Positions 52,381-61,936 of a stretch of DNA of 64,000 nt are shown here, in pieces (the stretch's first letter is position 1; every line of letters begins with the position of its first letter). The notes beneath the pieces were generated by a model. The model was not told the DNA's origin. It ran no database searches and worked only from the letters and a program-made list of their open reading frames with translations. A program made the translations under genes and the position numbers. The stretch is from Legionella anisa (lineage in GTDB: Bacteria; Pseudomonadota; Gammaproteobacteria; Legionellales; Legionellaceae): positions 48,393 to 112,392 of the forward strand of contig NZ_LNXS01000053.1 in assembly GCF_001467525.1 (NCBI RefSeq), written 5' to 3'.

Positions 52381-54305
52381 TTATGTTATTCCTGGAAATT
52401 TTATTGAGCATTCATTGCTTGCTTTTAGTCAGTTCATGGTTTATTGGCGGTCGTTGGCTCTCAAATCAGCCATCATTTAAACTCAAATTGGCTCGCTTTT
52501 TATTAATTAGCTGTGTGATTTCTCCATTAATGGTTCATTGTATTAAAACCAATCAAAAATTGGAGCGGCATCACTATGCATCCATTGATGCTTTGCAAGA
52601 GTATGTGAATCAACCTATTTTAAAGTCTAAACACTCCCAAGAGACTCCTGAATCAGCAACCTCTTTTTCAATAAGCAATACGAGTTATTTTCATATTTTT
52701 TATATCGTATTTTGTTTGCTCGTCTTATTTCGCAGTTATAAAGTATTGTTGAGTTTGGGCAGTTTAAGAGCACTATTAGCTGAAGCAATTCCATATCGAA
52801 CTTCCGGTAAATTGGTCATTAAAGTTTCTCGACGTTGTCATATTCCTTTCTCCGTCGTTTTATTTAACAAAGCTTATATCGTATTACCCGTATCCCTATT
52901 TTCTTCCTCCAAAAATGTGAAGATTGCCATTGCTCATGAGGGCCAACATCATCGTAATGGTGATTGTCTATGGGCCTATTTTATTGAAGCCCTGCGCATT
53001 CTTTTCTGGGGTAATCCAGGTGTTATTCGATGGGGTCGTATTTTAAGCGAATTACAAGAATGTTCATGTGATGAAGTATTGGTTGGCCAGCCAAAAATTT
53101 CGGCACATGACTATGGCAGCTGTCTGTTTCATGTAGTGCAGACAGTGTCTCAATGTTCTCTGTCATCAGACCTAGAAATTGCATGCACGGTAGGTATGGC
53201 CTTGGGCAAAGACAATGAAGACTGTACTTTTATCATCAGGAGAATTTCAATGTTATCAGCTTATCCACTTAAACCATCTAAATCATTATGGTTAGCAGTT
53301 GGATTTATGGGGGTTTCTATTTTGGCACCAATCTGTGTCGCCTATTCAGCAGTCGGTTCATTGACCGGTTCTAAGGCACAAGAAATCGATACCTCTCATT
53401 TAGATCCTAAAATGCAACAAATTGCCGCGCAAGAAATTAAAATGGCGGTAAAAAACTATCATGCAAAATCGGGGGTTATTGCAATCGTCAATGCACAAAC
53501 TGGTAATCTCATTGCCTTTGCTGAGTCCGGTAATGATGAAAATCAGAATAGCTGGAAATCACGTGTTTTTTCACCTGGCTCTACGATAAAACCGTTTATT
53601 GCGGCGGCAGCAATTGATGCTGGGAATAGTTCTGAAACCAAAAAATATGATTGTCGCTCACCTTACTCCGTAGAAGGTAAAACATTTACAGATTACTATG
53701 TAAGTCAAGGCCCTACTTCATTGACCCAAGCGGTTGCAAGATCAAGTAATGTATGCATGATTAAAGTCGCCCAAGAAACTGGACTACCTGTAATTCGTAA
53801 AAAACTCACTGAATTTGGTTTTGATATTAATACTTGGTGGCAAGCAAATCAAAGTGATGACTTGCAACTTGCAATGGTTTCTCTTGGGGAGAATATACCG
53901 GTCACAATTGATTCATTAACAAAATCCTACGCCATTCTTGCAAACTTTGGACGTCCATTCAAAGGAGAAGAGGCTCCTATCATTTCAGCAGCAACAACCA
54001 ATTCAATAAATCATATCCTCGAGAACGTTGTTATAAATGGCACAGGAAAACTTGCTGCGATTCCTGGTGTTCATGTCGCGGGTAAAACAGGAACTGTTAC
54101 AGAAAATATTAATGTTGCAGAAGGCGAGCATATTGCCTTGTTTGCAGGTTTTGTACCGGTTGATGCGCCACGTTATGCCATGGTGGTTGTAATAGAAGAC
54201 GGTCATTCAAGAAAAAATGGTAAGACTTTAACCTCCGGTGGAGAATTGGCTGCTCCAGTATTTCGTAAGGTTGCTCTAAATAGCCTAAGTAATACCACGC
54301 TATAA
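52377..54305 (+). CDS. blaR1: BlaR1-like M56 metalloprotease fused to a penicillin-binding transpeptidase sensor
   Basis: The 642-residue protein has membrane helices near the N-terminus, an M56 zinc-protease site HEGQH (187-191) with a third-ligand glutamate region ELQECSCDEVL, another membrane helix about 305-325, and an extracytoplasmic transpeptidase domain with STIK (402-405), SSN (456-458) and KTG (570-572). In staphylococcal BlaR1 and MecR1 the sensor is OXA-like; here the sensor resembles class B penicillin-binding proteins such as FtsI. Acylation by a beta-lactam should activate the protease and lift BlaI repression. It is part of the blaI operon. Confidence 0.9.
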   Translation: MIMLFLEILLSIHCLLLVSSWFIGGRWLSNQPSFKLKLARFLLISCVISPLMVHCIKTNQKLERHHYASIDALQEYVNQPILKSKHSQETPESATSFSISNTSYFHIFYIVFCLLVLFRSYKVLLSLGSLRALLAEAIPYRTSGKLVIKVSRRCHIPFSVVLFNKAYIVLPVSLFSSSKNVKIAIAHEGQHHRNGDCLWAYFIEALRILFWGNPGVIRWGRILSELQECSCDEVLVGQPKISAHDYGSCLFHVVQTVSQCSLSSDLEIACTVGMALGKDNEDCTFIIRRISMLSAYPLKPSKSLWLAVGFMGVSILAPICVAYSAVGSLTGSKAQEIDTSHLDPKMQQIAAQEIKMAVKNYHAKSGVIAIVNAQTGNLIAFAESGNDENQNSWKSRVFSPGSTIKPFIAAAAIDAGNSSETKKYDCRSPYSVEGKTFTDYYVSQGPTSLTQAVARSSNVCMIKVAQETGLPVIRKKLTEFGFDINTWWQANQSDDLQLAMVSLGENIPVTIDSLTKSYAILANFGRPFKGEEAPIISAATTNSINHILENVVINGTGKLAAIPGVHVAGKTGTVTENINVAEGEHIALFAGFVPVDAPRYAMVVVIEDGHSRKNGKTLTSGGELAAPVFRKVALNSLSNTTL

Positions 54306-54374
54306 ATCACCTGTGGGTACAGCAGTGTAGCTCGTACCCATATCGATATAAATTCACATGATGTTGGAGTTGTT

Positions 54375-55175
54375 ATGAAGAAACTAAGCGTACTTCTATG
54401 GTTGACACTATTTTATTGCGGAACTATTTGGGCCCAAAGTACTTGCTTTTTGGTACAGGAAAATCAAACTGTGCTAAAGCACGAGGGTAAAGATTGCAAT
54501 AAGCGTTTTGCGCCAGAATCAACCTTTAAAATTGCTTTGAGTCTTATGGGTTTTGATTCAGGAATATTAAAAGACACACTCAATCCGGAATGGCCGTACA
54601 AAAAAGAATATGAACTTTATCTTAATGTTTGGAAATATCCTCATAATCCACGTACCTGGATAAGAGATTCCTGTGTTTGGTATTCACAAGTTCTAACACA
54701 ACAATTAGGTATGACTCGATTTAAGAATTATGTTGATGCATTTCACTATGGCAATCAGGATATTTCCGGCGACAAAGGTCAGAATAATGGATTAACCCAT
54801 TCCTGGCTATCAAGCTCGCTTGCCATCTCACCAAGTGAGCAAATTCAGTTTCTGCAAAAAATAGTCAATAAAAAACTATCCGTGAATCCCAAAGCTTTCA
54901 CTATGACTAAAGACATTCTATATATTCAAGAATTAGCGGGTGGTTGGAAACTGTATGGAAAAACAGGGAATGGTCGACAGTTAACAAAAGACAAAAGCCA
55001 AAAACTATCACTACAACACGGATGGTTCATCGGCTGGATTGAGAAAGATGGTCGTGTGATTACCTTTACGAAACACATTGCAGATAGTAAAAAACATGTA
55101 ACCTTCGCCAGTTTCAGAGCGAAAAATGAGACCCTGAATCAATTATTTTACTTAATTAATGAATTGGAAAAATAA
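54375..55175 (+). CDS. blaOXA: Class D beta-lactamase (OXA-29/LoxA-like)
   Basis: The 266-residue enzyme has a signal peptide (residues 1-20), STFK (49-52) with the acylated serine and the lysine that is carboxylated in this class, SCV (99-101), YGN (125-127), W144 and KTG (196-198). Overall sequence resembles OXA-29 of Legionella gormanii and LoxA of L. pneumophila, as I recall them. It hydrolyses penicillins and related drugs in the periplasm. It lies 69 bases after the BlaR1-like gene and three bases before the next gene, so it should be induced through the blaI operators. Confidence 0.93.
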   Translation: MKKLSVLLWLTLFYCGTIWAQSTCFLVQENQTVLKHEGKDCNKRFAPESTFKIALSLMGFDSGILKDTLNPEWPYKKEYELYLNVWKYPHNPRTWIRDSCVWYSQVLTQQLGMTRFKNYVDAFHYGNQDISGDKGQNNGLTHSWLSSSLAISPSEQIQFLQKIVNKKLSVNPKAFTMTKDILYIQELAGGWKLYGKTGNGRQLTKDKSQKLSLQHGWFIGWIEKDGRVITFTKHIADSKKHVTFASFRAKNETLNQLFYLINELEK

Positions 55176-55178
55176 TAC

Positions 55179-56759
55179 ATGAAATCCAACATTTCTTTAT
55201 TAATAGCACAAGCTCTATTCCTATTTTGCTATCAAGCTTTTGGTTACGCCAGTGAAATAGCAATTACTTTTGATGATTTACCTGCTTCAATCGAAGAATC
55301 TATAGAGGAACAAGCTCAAATAAATCAGCAAATAGTAAATGCGCTTATCAAATATAGAGTACCTGCAATTGGATTTGTGAATGAAGGGAAACTCTACCGC
55401 ACTAATGAAACTCAAGAAAAAATAAATCTCCTAAAATTATGGGTGGATAACGGATTTGATTTGGGAAATCATACTTATTCGCATCTGTCCTTAAGTAGCA
55501 TCACAACCAAGCAATTTAAAGCCGAAGTGACTAATGGCTCTAAAATATCCAAACAATTAATGCAAAGTGCAGGTAGAGAGTACCGTTACTTTAGGCACCC
55601 CTACCTTGATACAGGTGAAACATTCAAGATTCGCTCTCAATTTGAGTCGTTTTTAAAACATGAAGGATACCTAGTTGCTCCAGTTACTATAGACACTGAC
55701 GATTGGAAATTTAACCAACAATTACATGAGTTTCCTCAAAATAAAGACAAAATCATTCAAAGTTACTTGAAACATACACGTGCTAAATTTGCCTTTTATG
55801 AAAGCGCATCTAAACAAATGTTTGGTAGAAATATTAATCAGATTTGGCTACTTCATGCCAATCTTGTTAATTCATTAGCCATTGAATCACTCTTAACTAT
55901 AGCCCAAGAATACGGTTATCATTTTATCAGCCTAGATGATGCACTACAGGATAAAGCCTATCTATCCGCTGATTCTTACTATGCCCATTTTGGGGTTTCT
56001 TGGCTTTATAGATGGGATTTTACCCGCGGGAAAGTGGTTGATTGGTCTCAGGATCCAGAGCCTGATAACAATCCATTTATCTCAACTAAGACCATTAAAT
56101 TTTATGATAAAGATCGCAAACGACTTATTCCAGTTAAAATTTATGTGAGTAATGAATCACAGGGGAAAGCAAATGCTGGTATTATTAAACTACCCGTTGC
56201 CATCATTAATCATGGATACACTGTACGCGATACTGAATATTCATTCTTAGCCAATGCACTTGCTGCAAACGGTTATTTTGTTGTAAGCATCCAGCATGAT
56301 CTAAAATCAGATCCCCCATTAGCTCAAACTGGCAATTTATTTGAGCGACGCAAACCCTTATGGGAACGAGGAAGTACCAATATACTTTACGTAATCAAAG
56401 AGCTTAGCCGGATCAACCCCAGTTTAAACTTGTCTAAAGTGACATTAATTGGTCATTCGAATGGTGGTGATATTGCCATGTTGTTTGCAAGAAACCATCC
56501 TCAATTTGTGAAAAAAATTATATCATTGGATAGCTTGCGCATGCCTTTTCCACGTACCGGGCTAACACCTATTTTATCGCTGCGTGGAAATGATACTAAG
56601 GCAGATGAAGGCGTACTGCCTTCTCAAGAGTCGTTAAAACAATTAGCCATAACAATTATTCCACTACCTGAAGCCAAACATATTGATTTATGTGACCGTG
56701 GGCCTGAGGTAATTCAGAAACAAATGAATGCTCTTATTTTAAAGTCTTTGCGAGGCTAG
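55179..56759 (+). CDS. Polysaccharide deacetylase-alpha/beta hydrolase fusion, exported
   Basis: After a signal peptide (residues 1-24) a NodB-type deacetylase domain covers about 25-265: IAITFDDLPAS with D33, and GNHTYSHL with H98 and H102, the metal-binding triad. Residues about 300-526 are an alpha/beta hydrolase: VAIINHGYTVRDTEYSFLAN, the nucleophile elbow GHSNGG (425-430), and a late histidine in EAKHIDLCD. The two domains may remove acetyl or acyl groups from peptidoglycan or another surface polymer. It starts three bases after the OXA stop, so it belongs to the beta-lactam-induced operon. Confidence 0.88.
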   Translation: MKSNISLLIAQALFLFCYQAFGYASEIAITFDDLPASIEESIEEQAQINQQIVNALIKYRVPAIGFVNEGKLYRTNETQEKINLLKLWVDNGFDLGNHTYSHLSLSSITTKQFKAEVTNGSKISKQLMQSAGREYRYFRHPYLDTGETFKIRSQFESFLKHEGYLVAPVTIDTDDWKFNQQLHEFPQNKDKIIQSYLKHTRAKFAFYESASKQMFGRNINQIWLLHANLVNSLAIESLLTIAQEYGYHFISLDDALQDKAYLSADSYYAHFGVSWLYRWDFTRGKVVDWSQDPEPDNNPFISTKTIKFYDKDRKRLIPVKIYVSNESQGKANAGIIKLPVAIINHGYTVRDTEYSFLANALAANGYFVVSIQHDLKSDPPLAQTGNLFERRKPLWERGSTNILYVIKELSRINPSLNLSKVTLIGHSNGGDIAMLFARNHPQFVKKIISLDSLRMPFPRTGLTPILSLRGNDTKADEGVLPSQESLKQLAITIIPLPEAKHIDLCDRGPEVIQKQMNALILKSLRG

Positions 56760-56762
56760 TTT

Positions 56763-57668
56763 ATGAAAAAAATGTTCACCTTGTTCATTTTAATATCTTC
56801 CTTAAGCCTTATGGCAGCAGCCAGCATATCGACGAAGATACAAAGTAATCCGCTAGAGGAAAAATACACGAATACATTTAGCTTACATCATACGTTAACC
56901 AAAGAGTTTCCTTCAAAGATCAATGGAATCAAATATAACTTATATATTAGTCTCCCCAAAGAATATGATTCTAACAAAAAAGACTATCCAACTATTTACT
57001 TATTAGATGCTGATTACAGCTTTGCATTAGCCAAACAAATTAGTGAGCATTTATCTGACCGAAATAGAATCAACGACTCCATTATTGTTGGGATAGCTTA
57101 TGCAAATCCTAATGAGTATAAGAAAAATAGAACCAGAGATTACACACCAAGTTATGTTGGATCAGGAGGATATGGAGCTGAATATCAAAAATACTCGGGT
57201 GGTGCCGAATCATTTTATCGATTTATTCATTCAGAACTTATTCCATATCTTCACCAGACATATAGAGTTAATAAAACCGCTACTTTTGTCGGTCATTCTT
57301 ACGGTGGATTATTTGGGGTATATTTATTAGTCCACCATCCTGGAATATTTAATCGTTACATTATCGTTAGCCCCTCTCTCTGGTATGATAATCATTTGGT
57401 GCTAAAAGCAGCTCAAAAAAAGCAAAATTTTAATCTTGAAGAAAATACTCGTGTTTGCTTTATTATCGGCGACCAAGAAAATAAAGGCGATTACCAAATG
57501 ATAGATGATTTAAAGTTATTGAATGAAACCATCATGAGCAAGCCTCACAGGAATTTAAGCACTGCTTTTAATGTTCTAAATAATATGGATCATGATACTG
57601 TTTTTCCAGGAGCTTTAAGTTTAGGACTTCTAGAGTCTTCATCTGACTTCAAAAAGAATCGACTCTGA
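56763..57668 (+). CDS. Exported alpha/beta hydrolase, putative esterase
   Basis: The 301-residue protein has a signal peptide (MKKMFTLFILISSLSLMAAA) and an esterase D/IroE-type fold: YNLYISLPKEYDSNKKDYPT, IYLLDADYSFALAKQI, the nucleophile elbow FVGHSYGGLFG with S179, then IVSPSLWYD and a histidine near NNMDHDTVFPG. It could hydrolyse esters of siderophores, cell-wall polymers or drugs. It starts three bases after the fusion gene, at the end of the bla operon. The last 15 residues are polar with no special motif. Confidence 0.88.
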   Translation: MKKMFTLFILISSLSLMAAASISTKIQSNPLEEKYTNTFSLHHTLTKEFPSKINGIKYNLYISLPKEYDSNKKDYPTIYLLDADYSFALAKQISEHLSDRNRINDSIIVGIAYANPNEYKKNRTRDYTPSYVGSGGYGAEYQKYSGGAESFYRFIHSELIPYLHQTYRVNKTATFVGHSYGGLFGVYLLVHHPGIFNRYIIVSPSLWYDNHLVLKAAQKKQNFNLEENTRVCFIIGDQENKGDYQMIDDLKLLNETIMSKPHRNLSTAFNVLNNMDHDTVFPGALSLGLLESSSDFKKNRL

Positions 57669-57706
57669 ACTCAATCAATAAGTCTGTATACAAAGGATAA
57701 ACGATT

Positions 57707-58873
57707 ATGCTTGCTAAGTGTTCTGTTTTTATTGCTACAAGTCTTAATGGTTTTATTGCAAGAGATGATGGTTCTATTGATTGGCTAACCAAAGCAAATG
57801 AGCTTGTGCCATCTGGTGAGGATGGTGGTTATAAAGAGTTCATATCTACGGTCGATGGACTCATTATGGGTAGGCATTCTTTTGAGAAAGTATTATCATT
57901 TAATCCTTGGCCTTATGGTGAGCTTCCAGTTGTAGTGATGAGCAGCAAACCCATAAAAATTCCTGTTCATTTAAAACATGTTTCAACCTCCTCCGAAACA
58001 CCTATTGAGCTCGTGAAGCGCTTAACTGATGAAGGGTTTAAACATCTTTATATTGATGGCGGTATAACTGTCCAGAATTTTATAGCCGCGCATTTAATAC
58101 ATGAATTAACAATAACCATTGCACCAGTGTTGCTCGGCTCTGGGCGTTCGTTATTTGGACCTTTGGCACAAGACATCGAACTGGAGCATATTGAAACTAA
58201 ATGTATTGGCGGTGGCTTTGTTCAATTGAAATATCGAACTAATCCCTCAATCAAGAAAAGAAATAAAAACAACGTCTACCTTATTTATGATGAAATTTCT
58301 GAGTGGTTTGATAGTCACCGCAATAAAGAGCTCAAAATGGAGCAATTTTATTTGGAACTACTACAAAATCAGATTCCATCCAAAGGAACTATTTTAGATG
58401 TTGGCTGTGGCACGGGCGAACCCATAGCCCAATTTTTAATGAAACAAGGGTATAAAGTAACAGGCATTGATGCAAGTAAAAAAATGATTGAGCAATGCAA
58501 AAAAAGATTCCCAAATGCAAAATGGCTACTTGCTGATATGAGGGCTTTAGATTTGCAAGAGAAATTCGATGCAGTCATTGCCTGGCATAGTTTCTTTCAC
58601 TTACCTCATGACGATCAACGAAAAACATTAAAATCCCTTGCCTCTTTAGTGGAGCAAAATGGTTTATTAATATTTACTTCCGGACCGGAGTATGGAGAAG
58701 TTTGGGGTGATAATGGAGGATATGATTTATATCATGCCTCCCTTTCTTCCGAAGAATATACTCAAATCCTTCTAGAGTGCCATTTTAAAATCCTTGTACA
58801 TAACGTTAGGGGCCCAGAGTGTGGAGAAGCAACGGTTTGGGTTGCTCAAAAAAATCGACTTTGTCCAGGATAA
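57707..58873 (+). CDS. Dihydrofolate reductase/RibD-like domain fused to a SAM methyltransferase
   Basis: Residues 1-178 are a RibD C-terminal/DHFR-like reductase (FIATSLNGFIARDDGSIDWL, VDGLIMGRHSFEKVLSF, LYIDGGITVQNFIAAHLIHE, APVLLGSGRSLFGPL), as in stand-alone YyaP/YqjY proteins. Residues about 190-388 are a class I methyltransferase with ILDVGCGTGEPIAQFLMKQG and FDAVIAWHSFFHLPHDDQRK. Both domains look complete. The fusion is unusual and suggests a reductive and a methylating step on one small molecule, possibly a drug or pterin. AAGGATAAA precedes the ATG. Confidence 0.9.
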   Translation: MLAKCSVFIATSLNGFIARDDGSIDWLTKANELVPSGEDGGYKEFISTVDGLIMGRHSFEKVLSFNPWPYGELPVVVMSSKPIKIPVHLKHVSTSSETPIELVKRLTDEGFKHLYIDGGITVQNFIAAHLIHELTITIAPVLLGSGRSLFGPLAQDIELEHIETKCIGGGFVQLKYRTNPSIKKRNKNNVYLIYDEISEWFDSHRNKELKMEQFYLELLQNQIPSKGTILDVGCGTGEPIAQFLMKQGYKVTGIDASKKMIEQCKKRFPNAKWLLADMRALDLQEKFDAVIAWHSFFHLPHDDQRKTLKSLASLVEQNGLLIFTSGPEYGEVWGDNGGYDLYHASLSSEEYTQILLECHFKILVHNVRGPECGEATVWVAQKNRLCPG

Positions 58874-59015
58874 AATGGAAAGAAACTTATCAAAGCGTCT
58901 TCAAATCTCATGCTCAATAATAAAAGGACATCTATATTGTATTCCAGGCCACTAATTTTACATCATACAGACGCTACTGGTAAAATCAGAAACCAAAACT
59001 TCATCTTCTAACACA

Positions 59016-60518
59016 ATGACTATTGAACAGAATGAATTAGAGATCAAAAATAATGTCCACCAAAATGTCGGATGGGGACAACCTATTCCACTTTCTCCAA
59101 TCTTAGCCCCTGACTGTCCTTATCCAGTTGAGGCACTTCCCCCAATTGTAAGAAAAGCCGTAATCGACTATCAACAATATGGACAGCAACCCCTGCCTTT
59201 GATTGCATGCAGCGCCTTGGCTAATATGTCACTATCATGCCAATCACTTGCTAATGTGGCGCGAGACAACTATTTAATTAGTCCAGTATCACTTTATTTT
59301 TTAATTGCCAGCGGCTCTGGCACCCGAAAAACTGCTGCAGATAATGTTTTTTCGAAAGCAGCGCGTCACTGGGAGACATTGATTCGTAAAAGGCGCGAGC
59401 CTGAAGTGTTATCAGCACTAACGCAACATCAAGTATGGCAAATGGAAAAAGATAGTTTATTCTCTCAAATCAAACGTGCAACTTATACGGGGGAAGATTC
59501 TGATTATGCCAAAGAAATGCTTGATGAATTAATTCATCAAGAGCCGGAAATTCCTTTGCAACCCACTCTTTATTTTGAAGATGCGACCCAAGAGGCACTG
59601 GCCATTCATTTGGCTCAAGGTTGGCCTTCCGCTTCCCTTTGGTCTGATGAGGCAGGCATCATCTTAGGTAGCCATAGCATGCAAGGTAATCCGACTCGTT
59701 TTGTAGCTTTGCTTAATCGTTTGTGGGACGGTAAGACATTCACCGCGCATCGTAAAACAACGCAAGGATTTACCATTGAAAATCGGCGCTTAACACTTAA
59801 CTTGATGATGCAACCGCTTATCTTACAACAACTTACCAAGCAAGCTTCGGGTATCAGTCGACAAAGCGGTTTTTTAGCTCGTTGTCTCATGGCTTATCCT
59901 GCCAATAGTATGGGAAATCGATTTTACCAAGAACCGCCTGCTTCTTTGCATTCTCTAACCTATTATGACCAACGCGTCACTGCCTGCTTAAATCAGTCAG
60001 AACAATTAAGCCATCAAGGTTGTATTCAACTTCCATTGTTGAAAATGAGTATGGCCGCAAAACAACAATGGATTTTATTTTTTAATGCGGTAGAAGCAGG
60101 GTTAAAACCTCAAGGCCAGTGGGTCGATATCGTTGATTTCGCATCAAAAGCGGCTGAAAATACAGCGCGGCTTGCAGCACTTTTTCATCTCTTTGAAGGA
60201 CGCGATGGGGATATTAGTGTAGAGCATACCGAAAATGCTATTGAAATAATTAATTGGCATTTGCAAGAAGCACGGCGAATTATGCCTACCGAAACCGTTT
60301 CTTTGCAGTTTTCCGATGCCCTAAAACTTATGGGCTGGTTTATTGAAAAGAATATTAGTTCAACAACGTTACGAACCATTCAACAATTAAGTCCGTTGCG
60401 AGATAAAATAAAACGCGACCATGCAGTTGAATTATTAGTGGAACACAATCAAATACGCATTGTAAAATCAGGTTCAAAAACGATGGTGGAAGTGAACCCT
60501 CGTGCATTCAAAGTATAA
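59016..60518 (+). CDS. DUF3987 (YfjI-like) mobile-element protein
   Basis: The 500-residue protein matches DUF3987: LPPIVRKAVIDYQQYGQQPL, then a P-loop-like IASGSGTRKTAADNVFSKAA, DEAGIILGSHSMQG, LNRLWDGKTFTAHRKT and RQSGFLARCLMAYP. Such proteins are encoded on plasmids, ICEs and prophages and are thought to relate to primase-helicase functions, though the activity is unproven. The second glycine of the classical Walker A is replaced (GSGTRKT), so ATP binding is uncertain. Its presence marks a return from antibiotic cargo to mobile-element backbone. Confidence 0.9.
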   Translation: MTIEQNELEIKNNVHQNVGWGQPIPLSPILAPDCPYPVEALPPIVRKAVIDYQQYGQQPLPLIACSALANMSLSCQSLANVARDNYLISPVSLYFLIASGSGTRKTAADNVFSKAARHWETLIRKRREPEVLSALTQHQVWQMEKDSLFSQIKRATYTGEDSDYAKEMLDELIHQEPEIPLQPTLYFEDATQEALAIHLAQGWPSASLWSDEAGIILGSHSMQGNPTRFVALLNRLWDGKTFTAHRKTTQGFTIENRRLTLNLMMQPLILQQLTKQASGISRQSGFLARCLMAYPANSMGNRFYQEPPASLHSLTYYDQRVTACLNQSEQLSHQGCIQLPLLKMSMAAKQQWILFFNAVEAGLKPQGQWVDIVDFASKAAENTARLAALFHLFEGRDGDISVEHTENAIEIINWHLQEARRIMPTETVSLQFSDALKLMGWFIEKNISSTTLRTIQQLSPLRDKIKRDHAVELLVEHNQIRIVKSGSKTMVEVNPRAFKV

Positions 60519-60567
60519 GTTCAACTTGATACATTAACCATAGTACACCAATTAACAGGAGAAATTT

Positions 60568-61143
60568 GTGCCCTTTGACATGCTAAAAGAATGGTTGAAC
60601 AAGGAAAAAGAACGAGGGATTGAGGATCCTTTCTGTGCTGTTTTAAGCACTTGTAGCAGCTTAGGTGATCCTCATAGTCGAGTGGTGGCCATTCGCGAAA
60701 TTGAAACCGAGAGTCTATTATTTTTTACTCAACAAAAAACACGCAAGGTTGCTGAATTATTAAATAACCCTAAATCCTGTTTAAATTTTTTATTTGCAAT
60801 GCAGAGCCGACAAGTTATTTTAGAAGGAACAGCAATACCCATTTCCCAAGAAGAAAATGAAGCTTTTTGGAGAACTCTTCCTCGTGAACGCCAATTAAGA
60901 TTTTCTGCTTATGCCCCTACTTCAGGTCTTGTCATTAAAGATTTAGGCCAATTGGAAACAAGGAAAAAAGAATTGAGTGATCAATTTGCAAGCCTTTCTA
61001 TCCCTATGAGTGAGGATTATTTTGGCTTCCGCTTCATCCCAAAAACATGGATTTTTTACACAGTCGGCTCCATTTCTTTTTCTGAGGTAATTCGTTATAC
61101 GAAGATAAGCAACTCTTGGAAAACAGAATTAATTTCCCCATAG
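60568..61143 (+). CDS. PdxH-like pyridoxamine phosphate oxidase family protein
   Basis: The 191-residue protein has the FMN-binding split barrel of PdxH: AVLSTCSSLGDPHSRVVAIR, LLFFTQQKTRKVAELLNNPK, SCLNFLFAMQSRQVILEGTA, and FGFRFIPKTWIFYTV. The C-terminal arginine-histidine motif that binds the pyridoxal product in true PdxH is not present (SISFSEVIRYTKI instead), so it may oxidise another substrate, as PhzG-like relatives do. It starts with GTG, supported by AGGAGAA upstream. Confidence 0.88.
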   Translation: MPFDMLKEWLNKEKERGIEDPFCAVLSTCSSLGDPHSRVVAIREIETESLLFFTQQKTRKVAELLNNPKSCLNFLFAMQSRQVILEGTAIPISQEENEAFWRTLPRERQLRFSAYAPTSGLVIKDLGQLETRKKELSDQFASLSIPMSEDYFGFRFIPKTWIFYTVGSISFSEVIRYTKISNSWKTELISP

Positions 61144-61151
61144 GTGATATC

Positions 61152-61463
61152 ATGTACATGCTTTGTTTTTGTGTTCCAGAAACACATTTAGAAATTGTTA
61201 AAAATGCTATTTTTGATACAGGGGCAGGAAGTGTGGATCATTATCAGCATTGTGCGTGGCAAACATTAGGCGAGGGGCAGTTTATGCCATTACCTGGCAG
61301 CCATGCTTTTATTGGAACAATCAATCAACTTGAGAGAGTGCCTGAATATAAAGTAGAAATTATCTGTACTGAAGAGCAAATCAAAGCTGCTGTTGCAGCC
61401 TTAAAGAAAGCTCATCCCTATGAATCACCCTCTTATCAAGCGTTTCGGGTTGAGATGATATAA
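61152..61463 (+). CDS. YqfO/NIF3-like small protein
   Basis: The protein of about 103 residues, beginning MYMLCFCVPETHLEIVKNAI, matches the YqfO insert domain of the NIF3 group: GAGSVDHYQHCAWQTLGEGQ, LPGSHAFIGTINQLERVPEY and AALKKAHPYESPSYQAF. The fold is CutA-like, and function is unknown. The ATG at 61152 has AGGTGA upstream; a frame start at 61116 would overlap the PdxH-like gene and is less likely. The gene follows that gene by eight bases, so they are probably co-transcribed. Confidence 0.9.
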   Translation: MYMLCFCVPETHLEIVKNAIFDTGAGSVDHYQHCAWQTLGEGQFMPLPGSHAFIGTINQLERVPEYKVEIICTEEQIKAAVAALKKAHPYESPSYQAFRVEMI

Positions 61464-61549
61464 ACAATGATGAACGATTACTTACTAAAAAACTTCTATT
61501 TCTCTTTAGGTCTTTTTACAATTCGCTAGACTAGCCCCAAACCTGAGGT

Positions 61550-61840
61550 TTAACTATTGTTAAGAAATTTCCAACAGTAAACTTGAAAATGCTTTGCAAT
61601 TGAAAAACCAAGGTTTTGATAGATACGAAGCGCGCTATTATTTTGTGTCGCAACAGTCCGATAACAGTTTTGGTAGTTTTTATCTGAAAAATAATTTAAG
61701 CTATAGGGAAGTAAGATCTTTCCAATACCCTGTCCTCTATAATGAGGTGAAACACCAAGTGTTCTGACTTCGCCACACCTACTACGTACATGATCGGTTA
61801 AAGTTGGGGTACGGCCCCGATCCTGGTAAAAAGTTATCAA
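61550..61840 (-). pseudogene. Truncated GNAT acetyltransferase
   Basis: The 96-residue frame holds the C-terminal two-thirds of a GNAT domain: VRTLGVSPHYRGQGIGKILL with the acetyl-CoA pyrophosphate loop, and NNSALRIYQNLGFS. The N-terminal strand and helices are missing, and the frame has only a TTG start right after a stop. Full GNAT proteins are about 150 residues. It is probably a remnant. Confidence 0.65.
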
Positions 61841-61936
61841 ATCTCAGTTTAATTAACCATGTCAGTATTAATATTAATAAAAATATTTTTTTCTCTCATC
61901 GGCGGTGGTAAGAATCTGCATTTTTCCATCACTTGC

